This document shows, one piece after another, positions 1 to 4,275 of a stretch of DNA of 5,875 bases. How positions within the stretch are numbered: the first letter of the stretch is position 1; the number at the start of each line of letters is the position of its first letter. A program made the position numbers and the translations under genes. The notes below the pieces were generated by a model, which saw nothing but the letters and a program-made list of their open reading frames with translations, searched no databases and was not told the origin of the DNA. Origin of the DNA: an uncultured Clostridia bacterium (lineage in GTDB: Bacteria > Bacillota > Clostridia > TANB77 > CAG-508); the NCBI GenBank assembly GCA_944393455.1, contig CALYAH010000013.1, forward strand, positions 1 to 5,875, read 5' to 3'.

Positions 1-777
1 ATACATAATTATCATAAAAATAAAGGTTGGGCCGGAATAGGATATCATTATTATGTAAGAAAAGACGGTTCTATCTATAAAGGACGTCCAGAAACAATGG
101 CGGGAGCTCATTGTCCAAGCGTAAATAGTACTTCTATTGGTATTTGTGCAGAAGGAGATTTTAACACAGAAACAATGTCAGAGATACAAAAACAAGCTAT
201 TATTGATTTAATAGCAGATATAAAGTCAAGATACAATATCACATATGTAAAAGGACATAGGGACATCTTAGCTACATCTTGTCCGGGTAATAATTATCCT
301 TTTAACGAAATTGTAAATGGAACAGCAAACAATACTACGCCAGAGCAAACACCACCAACAGAAACAAACGAGGATAAATCCTCAGACATTTTTAATGATG
401 GACTAGTAAATTGTATCTATGATATACAGGAATGGTTAAACAGACATTATAATACAGGATTAGCTTTGGATAATATCTATGGAACAAACACTCATAAAGC
501 ATTAATAAAAGGACTACAAACAGAATTAAATAAACAATACAATAAAGGTCTAGCTGTAGATGGGATTTTTGGAAATGCTACTTATAATGCTTGTATCAAC
601 GTACGTCAAGGAGCAGAAGGAAATATTACAATGCTAATTCAAATGGCTTTATTTATTAAAGGATATAATCTAAGCATGGATAAAAAATTCGGTTCAGATA
701 CAGCAAGAATCGTAAAACAATTCCAATCAGATAATGGACTTTCAGTCGATGGTATTGTACGGAAAAAATACTTTTGA
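1..777 (+). CDS. Phage endolysin: N-acetylmuramoyl-L-alanine amidase, 5' end outside window
   Basis: The reading frame is open from base 1, so the start lies to the left; 258 residues are visible (residue 1 = bases 1-3). The N-terminal part is a zinc amidase of the Amidase_2/PGRP/T7-lysozyme family, which cuts the bond between MurNAc and L-Ala in peptidoglycan. Visible family landmarks are GYHYYV (residues 14-19; Tyr15 is the likely catalytic tyrosine), GAHC then SIGI, and GHRD...TSCPG, where His86 and Cys94 are the likely second and third zinc ligands. The first zinc His lies off the edge. After a Pro/Thr-rich linker (about 106-120) come two peptidoglycan-binding repeats with VDGIFG-type motifs. 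The second stops early at VDGIVRKKYF. A one-base shift near 760-768 would continue as NTFEKLFK and stop at 791-793, the usual end of this repeat, so the 3' end is frameshifted. The position near an element end fits the lysis region of a prophage. Confidence 0.9.
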   Translation: MHNYHKNKGWAGIGYHYYVRKDGSIYKGRPETMAGAHCPSVNSTSIGICAEGDFNTETMSEIQKQAIIDLIADIKSRYNITYVKGHRDILATSCPGNNYPFNEIVNGTANNTTPEQTPPTETNEDKSSDIFNDGLVNCIYDIQEWLNRHYNTGLALDNIYGTNTHKALIKGLQTELNKQYNKGLAVDGIFGNATYNACINVRQGAEGNITMLIQMALFIKGYNLSMDKKFGSDTARIVKQFQSDNGLSVDGIVRKKYF

Positions 778-799
778 AAAGTTGTTTAAATAAATTTTA

Positions 800-824
800 G
801 GCAGGTACTTAGGTATCTGCCTTT
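800..824 (+). terminator. Hairpin terminator between converging genes
   Basis: A 9-bp stem (GGCAGGTAC at 800-808 with GTATCTGCC at 813-821, one G-T wobble) closes a TTAG loop. It is followed by TTT and preceded by an A-rich stretch. It sits just after the restored stop of the amidase gene. The TAA stop of the leftward gene lies inside its loop (809-811), so it may serve both strands. The T-tract is short on both sides, so strength is uncertain. Confidence 0.55.
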
Positions 825-1303
825 GATATTATAATTTGATTATTTTCAAGTCGTATAATACATTCTCTATCATTTTCTGTTAATTGCAATGACTTTGCCC
901 ATCCAACAGGAATAGTGATTTTTGTACTTAAAAATCCATTTCCGTTTTTACTAAAAATCATATTAGCTTTTCTTATATTTTCATTTCTAACATTGATAAT
1001 AACTGACATGTAATCTGCAAAACTTTTTAATACAGCTTGGTCTAGTTTGAAACAATTTTCATTTATATTGGAAAAATGTTTAATTATTTTTTCTTTATCA
1101 AAAACATCATCTAGATCGTTTTCTTCGATGTAATTATCTATTTCTTCTTGTAAATCTAAGTATTTATAGTATTCTTTTTCTATTTCGTCTTTATTAATAG
1201 ATTGTCCATTCTCATAATCTATAATATCTCTATCACTAGTATTGTCTCCTTTTGTGTTTAATAGTATTTCATTAAAATATTTATCTAATAATTCTTTTTT
1301 CAT
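809..1303 (-). CDS. AbrB/SpoVT-like domain protein (possible transcription regulator or antitoxin)
   Basis: 164 residues. The start at 1303 is set by a perfect AGGAGG (1311-1316). Residues about 115-162 read FSKNGNGFLSTKITIP, then GWAKSLQLTENDR and NNQIIISK. This is the layout of the swapped-hairpin AbrB/MazE/SpoVT fold: a short strand, the T(K)ITIP turn, then a pair of strands. Such domains bind DNA as dimers and are found in transition-state regulators and antitoxins. Residues 1-110 are acidic and helical, with no family I recognise; they could hold a partner-binding region. The gene is second in a two-gene operon: the stop of the upstream gene lies within its ribosome binding site, so translation is probably coupled. 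It lies between the prophage lysin and the presumed attR, where accessory (moron) genes are common. It may repress the operon's own promoter through the palindrome at 1645-1657; that is inference. Confidence 0.75.
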   Translation of the reverse strand: MKKELLDKYFNEILLNTKGDNTSDRDIIDYENGQSINKDEIEKEYYKYLDLQEEIDNYIEENDLDDVFDKEKIIKHFSNINENCFKLDQAVLKSFADYMSVIINVRNENIRKANMIFSKNGNGFLSTKITIPVGWAKSLQLTENDRECIIRLENNQIIISKADT

Positions 1304-1314
1304 ACTATTACCTC

Positions 1315-1602
1315 CTACGCAGATTTTTTTGACATTTTTTCTACTTTTTTATCTAATCTTTCTTCAGCTTCTTTAGTAGTTAATCCCCATTTGCAATCTA
1401 ATAATGCTTTATCTGCAAACCAGCCTTTTATAGCAATTACATATTTACCTTCAATTTTTGCAACAGATTTTGGAATCCAAACAAATTTACTAGGAATTGC
1501 ACTATCACAACTATCTTGTACTGTAGCTATTGCTCTTTCAGTTTCTTTAAATATTTGTTGTTTTTCTACTAAATTTTCAAAATTATTTAAATCTTCTTTC
1601 AT
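1315..1602 (-). CDS. Hypothetical protein, 95 aa, first gene of the AbrB-like operon
   Basis: Starts at ATG 1602 with a GAGGG ribosome binding site (1611-1615) and ends with TAG at 1315, overlapping the SD of the next gene. I do not recognise a family with confidence. Visible features are an acidic/helical N-terminus (1-27), a central hydrophobic block with the motif VWIPKS (41-46) and KYVIAIKGWFADKALL (53-68), and a Lys/Glu-rich C-terminal helix (76-95). The WIPKS-then-WFADK layout recalls small uncharacterised phage and plasmid proteins. No signal peptide or membrane segment is visible. It is transcribed from the consensus promoter at 1635-1663. Pairing with an AbrB-type protein allows a toxin-antitoxin reading, but nothing in the residues shows a toxin fold. 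Confidence 0.7.
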   Translation of the reverse strand: MKEDLNNFENLVEKQQIFKETERAIATVQDSCDSAIPSKFVWIPKSVAKIEGKYVIAIKGWFADKALLDCKWGLTTKEAEERLDKKVEKMSKKSA

Positions 1603-1634
1603 TTATATTACCCTCTTTCTCTTAACTTAAATAT

Positions 1635-1663
1635 ATTATAGCATAGTCGGTACGACTTGTCAA
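1635..1663 (-). promoter_or_regulatory. Consensus sigma-A promoter, leftward
   Basis: On the minus strand TTGACA (1658-1663) and TATAAT (1635-1640) are separated by exactly 17 bp, with TGC directly before TATAAT giving an extended -10. Both hexamers are perfect. Transcription would start near 1628, about 25 bp before the ATG of the 95-residue gene. A promoter this strong is normally held by a repressor. Confidence 0.9.
1645..1657. promoter_or_regulatory. Palindromic operator inside the promoter spacer
   Basis: AGTCG (1645-1649) and CGACT (1653-1657) form a perfect 5-bp inverted repeat around GTA, filling most of the 17-bp spacer between -35 and -10 and abutting the -35. A dimeric repressor bound here would block RNA polymerase. 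The AbrB-like product of the operon and a prophage repressor outside the window are the obvious candidates. Confidence 0.6.
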
Positions 1664-1694
1664 TACTTTTTTTGAAAAAAAATTATTTTCTCTA

Positions 1695-1711
1695 TTCGAC
1701 ACCCTTCGACA
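1695..1711 (-). promoter_or_regulatory. Two tandem TGTCGAA (Spo0A-box) sequences, 10 bp apart
   Basis: TTCGACA occurs at 1695-1701 and 1705-1711, which is TGTCGAA twice on the minus strand with a 10-bp repeat interval (one helical turn, same face). TGTCGAA is an exact match to the known Spo0A box TGNCGAA, and Spo0A binds tandem boxes head-to-tail. They lie between the divergent promoters at 1635-1663 and 1733-1738, overlapping the expected -35 region of the latter. Binding by Spo0A is inference; an element-encoded protein could use the same sequence. Confidence 0.55.
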
Positions 1712-1729
1712 CACAAAATCTAAAAAATA

Positions 1730-1738
1730 TGTTACAAT
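1730..1738 (+). promoter_or_regulatory. Possible extended -10 promoter, rightward
   Basis: TG-T-TACAAT is an extended -10 element. A second hexamer TATAAT overlaps it at 1738-1743. No good -35 lies at 17 bp (CACACA, 1710-1715); instead the tandem TGTCGAA boxes occupy that position. This is the layout of activator-dependent promoters, but it could be chance in A+T-rich DNA. Confidence 0.4.
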
Positions 1739-1744
1739 ATAATT

Positions 1745-1810
1745 ATCTATTTAACGGGAAAATAGTGAAAAAGAAGAAAGAAATCAGTTTTATAATTGGT
1801 TTCTTTTTTT
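1745..1810 (+). ncRNA. Candidate short RNA (~65 nt) ending at an intrinsic terminator
   Basis: If transcription starts near 1745, the RNA carries a small hairpin (CTATTT/AAATAG) and then a terminator at 1777-1810. There is no credible gene in between. A GTG-started 20-codon frame (1765-1827) with a basic then hydrophobic stretch exists but coincides with the terminator stem and T-run, so I give it little weight. The RNA could be a regulator or an attenuated leader for what follows. Confidence 0.3.
1777..1810 (+). terminator. Intrinsic terminator, rightward
   Basis: AAAGAAATCA (1777-1786) pairs with TGGTTTCTTT (1797-1806), 10 bp including two G-T wobbles with a 10-nt loop. It is followed by a run of T to 1811 and preceded by purines. 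It would stop transcription from the 1730-1738 promoter before the antisense/ORF module. Confidence 0.55.
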
Positions 1811-1821
1811 TCCGCCAAAAC

Positions 1822-1848
1822 GGATAATAGTTATGCTATACTTTATCC
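1822..1848 (+). promoter_or_regulatory. Inverted repeat around a possible extended -10
   Basis: GGATAA (1822-1827) and TTATCC (1843-1848) flank TGCTATACT (1834-1842), an extended -10 look-alike. No -35 is evident. It may be an operator-bearing secondary promoter for the 47-codon ORF transcript or a protein-binding site. Confidence 0.25.
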
Positions 1849-1872
1849 AACTGGTAAGAAAAATAAAAATAA

Positions 1873-1920
1873 TGTCGAAAACTGTTGCACATTTATAGAA
1901 TTAATGATATAGTTTCGACA
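1873..1920. promoter_or_regulatory. Inverted pair of TGTCGAA boxes bracketing a promoter
   Basis: TGTCGAAAACT (1873-1883) and AGTTTCGACA (1911-1920) form an inverted repeat with one extra A on the left arm, with box centres 41 bp (about four turns) apart. Each arm contains an exact Spo0A-box heptamer. The left box lies just upstream of the -35. The right box lies between the -10 and the expected start, a repressing position. A DNA loop or bivalent repressor is plausible. Confidence 0.55.
1885..1913 (+). promoter_or_regulatory. Sigma-A promoter for the 47-codon ORF transcript
   Basis: TTGCAC (1885-1890) and TATAGT (1908-1913) are separated by 17 bp, with TGA before TATAGT forming an extended -10. 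The expected start is near 1920. The transcript would begin a few bases before the 13-bp arm at 1926 and reach the ORF at 2082 after a ~160-nt leader. Confidence 0.65.
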
Positions 1921-1925
1921 AGGAA

Positions 1926-2008
1926 ATATTGTATATTCAAAAAAATAGAGATAGCCAAATACCAAACGCTACCTCTATGTATATTACTTAAAAAAGAATA
2001 TACAATAT
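1926..2008. repeat. 13-bp perfect inverted repeat enclosing the antisense terminator hairpin
   Basis: The 13 bases at 1926-1938 (ATATTGTATATTC) are the exact reverse complement of 1996-2008. Inside lies the smaller stem at 1945-1978. In the rightward mRNA this gives an extended structured leader upstream of the 47-codon ORF. The right arm lies within the antisense RNA and the left arm just beyond its terminator. Confidence 0.75.
1939..1978 (-). terminator. Intrinsic terminator of the antisense RNA
   Basis: On the minus strand an 11-bp stem (arms 1968-1978 and 1945-1955, one G-U wobble) with a 12-nt loop is followed by seven T residues (plus-strand A at 1939-1945). There is no T-tract on the plus strand, so it acts leftward only. 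Confidence 0.75.
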
Positions 2009-2016
2009 ATGAAAAC
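1939..2016 (-). ncRNA. Candidate antisense RNA (~77 nt) to the 47-codon ORF leader
   Basis: A leftward promoter (2023-2051) places the start near 2016, and a T7-tailed hairpin places the end near 1939. The RNA has no credible ORF and is wholly complementary to the 5' leader of the rightward transcript, ending 65 bp or more before its start codon. Known type I antitoxins and plasmid copy-control RNAs have this size and layout. The terminator stem is better in this RNA than in the opposite strand (G-U wobble versus A-C mismatch at 1951/1972), which argues that the minus strand is the functional one. Expression is not shown. Confidence 0.55.
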
Positions 2017-2022
2017 ACAGTT

Positions 2023-2051
2023 ATTATAATCTTCTTTTTTGAGTAATGCAA
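2023..2051 (-). promoter_or_regulatory. Promoter of the antisense RNA
   Basis: On the minus strand TTGCAT (2046-2051) and a perfect TATAAT (2023-2028) are separated by 17 bp. It points at the terminator 45 bp downstream and at no gene, which is the reason to infer a small RNA. Confidence 0.6.
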
Positions 2052-2081
2052 GTAAATTTTACAAAAAAGGAGATATTTTAT

Positions 2082-2225
2082 ATGAAAACTAATGAAAAAA
2101 TGCTTGCAAAAAATATTAGCAAAGAGTATAATAAAAGAGAAGTTTTTATAAGTTTACTAATAAAAATATGCAAAGATTTTAAAATAAAAAATATAAAAGA
2201 AAAAATTGTAAGATTATTAAAATAG
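2082..2225 (+). CDS. Small basic peptide, 47 aa, possible type I toxin or regulator
   Basis: ATG at 2082 follows AAGGAG (2067-2072) at 9-bp spacing; TAG is at 2223-2225. The product starts MKTNEKMLAK and is very Lys-rich, with a central hydrophobic run VFISLLIKIC (21-30) and a C-terminal amphipathic-looking helix KNIKEKIVRLLK (36-47). I recognise no family. The hydrophobic run is short for a full membrane span, so it differs from typical Fst- or TxpA-like toxins, though membrane association is possible. Its transcript leader overlaps the antisense RNA, and its promoter is bracketed by TGTCGAA boxes. It is the last gene before the presumed attR, a usual place for prophage accessory genes. It could also be a chance ORF, but the ribosome binding site and ordered upstream signals argue against that. 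Confidence 0.55.
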   Translation: MKTNEKMLAKNISKEYNKREVFISLLIKICKDFKIKNIKEKIVRLLK

Positions 2226-2245
2226 TGTGTCAAATGGTGTGTCAA
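2225..2245 (+). repeat. Direct repeat GTGTGTCAA, twice at 12-bp interval
   Basis: GTGTGTCAA at 2225-2233 and 2237-2245, about 60-80 bp inside the presumed attR of the left element. Short directly repeated sites at this distance from a core site are typical of arm-type integrase or Xis binding sites; that role is inferred. Confidence 0.4.
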
Positions 2246-2287
2246 TAAGAGGTTAAGAATACAAAAAGGACCAGAAAGATAACGAGT

Positions 2288-2306
2288 ATAGATGTTTTAC
2301 ATCTAT
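2288..2306. repeat. 7-bp inverted repeat abutting the att core
   Basis: ATAGATG (2288-2294) and CATCTAT (2300-2306) are perfect complements around TTTTA, ending exactly where tRNA-Lys similarity begins. No T-tract follows, so it is more likely a protein-binding site or phage-arm feature than a terminator. Confidence 0.45.
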
Positions 2307-2351
2307 GACTCTTAATCGTTTGACTCCCCAGTTCGAATCTGGGATGGCGCA
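2307..2351 (+). other. tRNA-Lys 3'-half duplicate: presumed attR of the left element
   Basis: These 45 bases match the 3' half of tRNA-Lys(CTT), from the anticodon arm (GACTCTTAATC) through the T arm (CCCAG, TTCGAAT, CTGGG) to the acceptor ATGGCGCA. No 5' half precedes it and no CCA follows. It differs from the intact gene at 2475-2550 at several positions and by one extra base in the variable region. Its acceptor half is the common GCGCCAT-pairing form, unlike the neighbour. The simplest reading is that the left element integrated into another tRNA-Lys gene beyond the left edge and duplicated its 3' end here. A decayed tRNA is the alternative. Confidence 0.65.
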
Positions 2352-2360
2352 GCGATAGTT

Positions 2361-2393
2361 TGAAGTCTTGAAATTTAAGCTTTTAAGACTTCA
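2361..2393. repeat. 9-bp perfect hairpin in the host spacer
   Basis: TGAAGTCTT (2361-2369) and AAGACTTCA (2385-2393) pair perfectly over a 15-nt A+T-rich loop. It lies just after the attR remnant. No T-run follows on either strand, so I do not call it a terminator. Confidence 0.4.
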
Positions 2394-2429
2394 CCAGGAC
2401 ATTCTAAAAATAAATATTTTGAATATATA

Positions 2430-2469
2430 TTCCCCATTAGTTCCCCAATTTTATTTGGGGATTAGGGAA
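2430..2469. repeat. Nested hairpin immediately upstream of tRNA-Lys
   Basis: TCCCCAA (2442-2448) pairs with TTGGGGA (2455-2461) over TTTTAT, and TTCCC (2430-2434) with GGGAA (2465-2469) outside it. It ends 5 bp before the mature tRNA 5' end. It could aid tRNA processing, end an upstream transcript weakly, or be a scar of earlier insertions. Bases 2352-2474 hold no gene and no convincing tRNA promoter. Confidence 0.45.
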
Positions 2470-2474
2470 AATAT

Positions 2475-2550
2475 GCACCATTAGCTTAGTTGGTAAAGCA
2501 ATCGACTCTTAATCGAAAGACCCCCAGTTCGAGTCTGGGATGGTGCACCA
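2475..2550 (+). tRNA. tRNA-Lys (anticodon CTT)
   Basis: A complete cloverleaf: acceptor GCACCAT/ATGGTGC, D stem GCTT/AAGC with a GG-containing loop, anticodon loop CTCTTAA (anticodon 2508-2510), T stem CCCAG/CTGGG with TTCGAGT loop, discriminator A at 2547 and encoded CCA. The anticodon stem has one A-A mismatch at its outer pair (2501/2517). Compared with the common bacterial tRNA-Lys (GCGCCAT, GCTC/GAGC), the acceptor and D stems have changed as pairs, which suggests it is still functional. The integrase gene begins 58 bp beyond it, so its 3' half is the presumed attL of the right element. Confidence 0.95.
2504..2550 (+). other. Presumed attL of the right element (tRNA-Lys 3' half)
   Basis: The integrase lies next to an intact tRNA 3' end, the standard arrangement for tyrosine-recombinase elements that restore the target gene. 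The exact core cannot be set without the matching repeat at the far end of the element, which lies outside the window. The block given is the segment also duplicated at 2307-2351. Confidence 0.55.
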
Positions 2551-2607
2551 TACGATTATTTTTAGAAATGTCCACCATTTTTTTATACATGATATTTTAA
2601 ATAATAT

Positions 2608-4164
2608 TTAGTTTAAAGCACTATTCAAAAAAGTGCTTTTTATTTTGTCATTTGAATTAATTTCAATACCAAAATTAGCAAAATCTTCAAAAGTTTGGTT
2701 TGCATAGTTATCTAATTCTGTAATATCTTCTATTTTTAATTTTTTTAATCCATTTCTTTCTTTTTCTTGTATTTTCATTAAAGCATCAATTTTCCTACTT
2801 TTTGAAATATGAACATAATATTTTTGTGTAGTTTCATATTCAGTATGCCCCATTAATTTTGCTAGAACTTCGGCCTCCATACCTAATTCCTTACAATGTG
2901 TTGCGAATGAATGTCTAAGTCCATATACAGTAAGATGCCCTAGTTCTTTGTGTCTACTGAGAAATCTAGGCATATTTCTTGATAAAGTATCTGATACAAA
3001 AGGCTTATTATAATTATTAAGAAAAAGATATTCATCTTCAGTCCATTTTCTATGTAATCTTCTAAATAATTCTTGTTGTCTAACTTTATGCTTTAATAAT
3101 ACTTTTTTTAGTATTGGGTCCAAATGTATATGTCTATAAGATTCAGGTGTCTTTAAAATATCATCTTTTCTTTCGTGTCCTATAACTTCCATATGTTCAT
3201 TATAAATACAAAAATCTTTATATGCATTACAAATGTATATATCGTTATTTTCAAAATCAATTATATTCCATTTAAGTCCACAAGCTTCTTCAGGTCTTGC
3301 ACTGGTCAATAACATTGCTAAAAATAATAGTGATATATCTGAGTCCTCTTTTATAAGGCAATTCAGCCACTTCTCTCTGTTTTCTTCTTCAATAAAACCA
3401 ATTTCATCTAATTGTTTTCTTTTTCTAGGTAACTTTATGTCAGCAGCAATGTTATGTTTAATATATTTATTTTTTCTTAGAAAAGAAAAAAATAATATTG
3501 CTACCGTTAACACATCTTTTCTTTGTGTTTTTCCGTTAATATTGGTAACCATTTCTGTTATATTATCTTCATCCAAATCCCTAATGTTTCTATAATCTTT
3601 AAAAGATGATATTATGTGTTTTTTTAAAATACCTATATAAGATTCAGCTGTTTTCATACTTAAATAATCATCTTCATCAGGCTCTTTTTTAGTGCGATCA
3701 ATTATATATTTAAACGATATATAAGCAAATTCAACAGGAGAATATACTTTTTCATTGTTTGCTAAATAATCATTAGATAAAACAAATTTATTTACCTTAT
3801 TATTTGATATTGTTGTTTCTTTTATAGACGGAACAACTTCCTTTATTGTAATTTTAGGAACTTCATTTGTATCTTCAAGAACATAGTAAACAATATCTGG
3901 TTCTTCAATTCCTACTACTTTTACTCTTTTAGCAGTATAGCGGGATAAAATTATTTGCATTTTTTCTACCAATTTTGTTATAGCATCTTTTGGTGAATAA
4001 CTACTATAACATTCTGGTCGTGGATTTTTCTTTAATACACCTCCTAAATCTAATGTAGTTCTAGCTTGATAGCCATTTTCTCTAGGAGAAACTTTGATTT
4101 TATATTGTTTTTCTTTTTTATCAGTTTTCTCCATTATTCTTTGTTGAAATATTATTTTTTCCAT
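2608..4164 (-). CDS. int: Tyrosine recombinase / integrase
   Basis: 518 residues. The start ATG 4164 has AGAGGAG 6-8 bp upstream; an in-frame Met at residue 11 is less well placed. Domains: an arm-binding-type N-terminus (about 20-75, with SPKDAITKLVEKM), a helical core-binding domain (about 141-245), and a catalytic domain (about 260-455). Catalytic residues: Arg290 (SARPEEACGL), Lys338 (LKTPESYR), Arg417 in YGLRHSF with His418, His440 (LMGH), and nucleophile Tyr450 (KYYVH). The usual His of the HxxR motif is Tyr414, a substitution I believe is tolerated in some phage integrases. A Lys-rich tail of about 65 residues follows the catalytic domain, longer than usual, and residues 80-130 form an extra linker. 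It catalyses integration and excision at attL/attR, here at tRNA-Lys. It lies downstream of the excisionase-like gene and has its own promoter. Confidence 0.96.
   Translation of the reverse strand: MEKIIFQQRIMEKTDKKEKQYKIKVSPRENGYQARTTLDLGGVLKKNPRPECYSSYSPKDAITKLVEKMQIILSRYTAKRVKVVGIEEPDIVYYVLEDTNEVPKITIKEVVPSIKETTISNNKVNKFVLSNDYLANNEKVYSPVEFAYISFKYIIDRTKKEPDEDDYLSMKTAESYIGILKKHIISSFKDYRNIRDLDEDNITEMVTNINGKTQRKDVLTVAILFFSFLRKNKYIKHNIAADIKLPRKRKQLDEIGFIEEENREKWLNCLIKEDSDISLLFLAMLLTSARPEEACGLKWNIIDFENNDIYICNAYKDFCIYNEHMEVIGHERKDDILKTPESYRHIHLDPILKKVLLKHKVRQQELFRRLHRKWTEDEYLFLNNYNKPFVSDTLSRNMPRFLSRHKELGHLTVYGLRHSFATHCKELGMEAEVLAKLMGHTEYETTQKYYVHISKSRKIDALMKIQEKERNGLKKLKIEDITELDNYANQTFEDFANFGIEINSNDKIKSTFLNSALN
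2615..2646 (+). terminator. Intrinsic terminator inside the 3' end of int, facing tRNA transcription
   Basis: AAAGCACT (2615-2622) and AGTGCTTT (2632-2639) form an 8-bp perfect stem with a 9-nt loop, followed on the plus strand by TTTTATTTT. It lies within the last codons of the leftward int gene but is polarised rightward. It would stop tRNA-Lys read-through from making antisense to int. Confidence 0.65.
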
Positions 4165-4242
4165 TATAAACTCCTCTCTATATGAGGTTTACCAATATTA
4201 CTGTTTACAATAGAACATAAAATCTATGAACCATTATAAACT
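4161..4242. repeat. 12-bp direct repeat CCATTATAAACT, 70 bp apart
   Basis: The identical 12-mer occurs at 4161-4172 (spanning the int start codon and the edge of its SD) and at 4231-4242 (spanning the -10 of the int promoter). It overlaps the inverted repeat above. Either the region was duplicated or the same protein binds both. Confidence 0.5.
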
Positions 4243-4251
4243 AATATTGGT
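4191..4251. repeat. 10-bp inverted repeat between xis and int
   Basis: ACCAATATTA (4191-4200) and TAATATTGGT (4242-4251) are perfect complements with 41 bp between. The right copy lies in the spacer of the int promoter and the left copy downstream of its start. This suits a two-site operator or Xis/Int site rather than an RNA hairpin, because the transcript carries only one arm. Confidence 0.6.
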
Positions 4252-4261
4252 GGAAAGACAA
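4233..4261 (-). promoter_or_regulatory. Promoter of int
   Basis: On the minus strand TTGTCT (4256-4261) and a perfect TATAAT (4233-4238) are separated by 17 bp; the start is expected near 4226, giving a ~60-nt leader. It lets int be expressed apart from xis, as expected for maintenance versus excision. Confidence 0.6.
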
Positions 4262-4275
4262 TGCTGAAAAAAAAA

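Noticed and set aside
1391..1630. 79-codon plus-strand frame opposite the 95-residue gene
   Set aside because: It is the antisense shadow of a gene with a good SD and promoter, and it has no ribosome binding site of its own.
1729..1827. Short frames (33 codons from ATG 1729; 20 codons from GTG 1765) with a Lys-then-Phe-rich product
   Set aside because: The sequence is better explained by a terminator stem and T-run; no convincing SD for the ATG.
2226..2351. A complete tRNA at the left tRNA-Lys-like block
   Set aside because: No D arm or acceptor 5' strand (GCGCCAT) precedes it; only the 3' half matches.
3233..3595. 120-codon plus-strand frame inside int
   Set aside because: Antisense shadow of the integrase catalytic region; no ribosome binding site or promoter.
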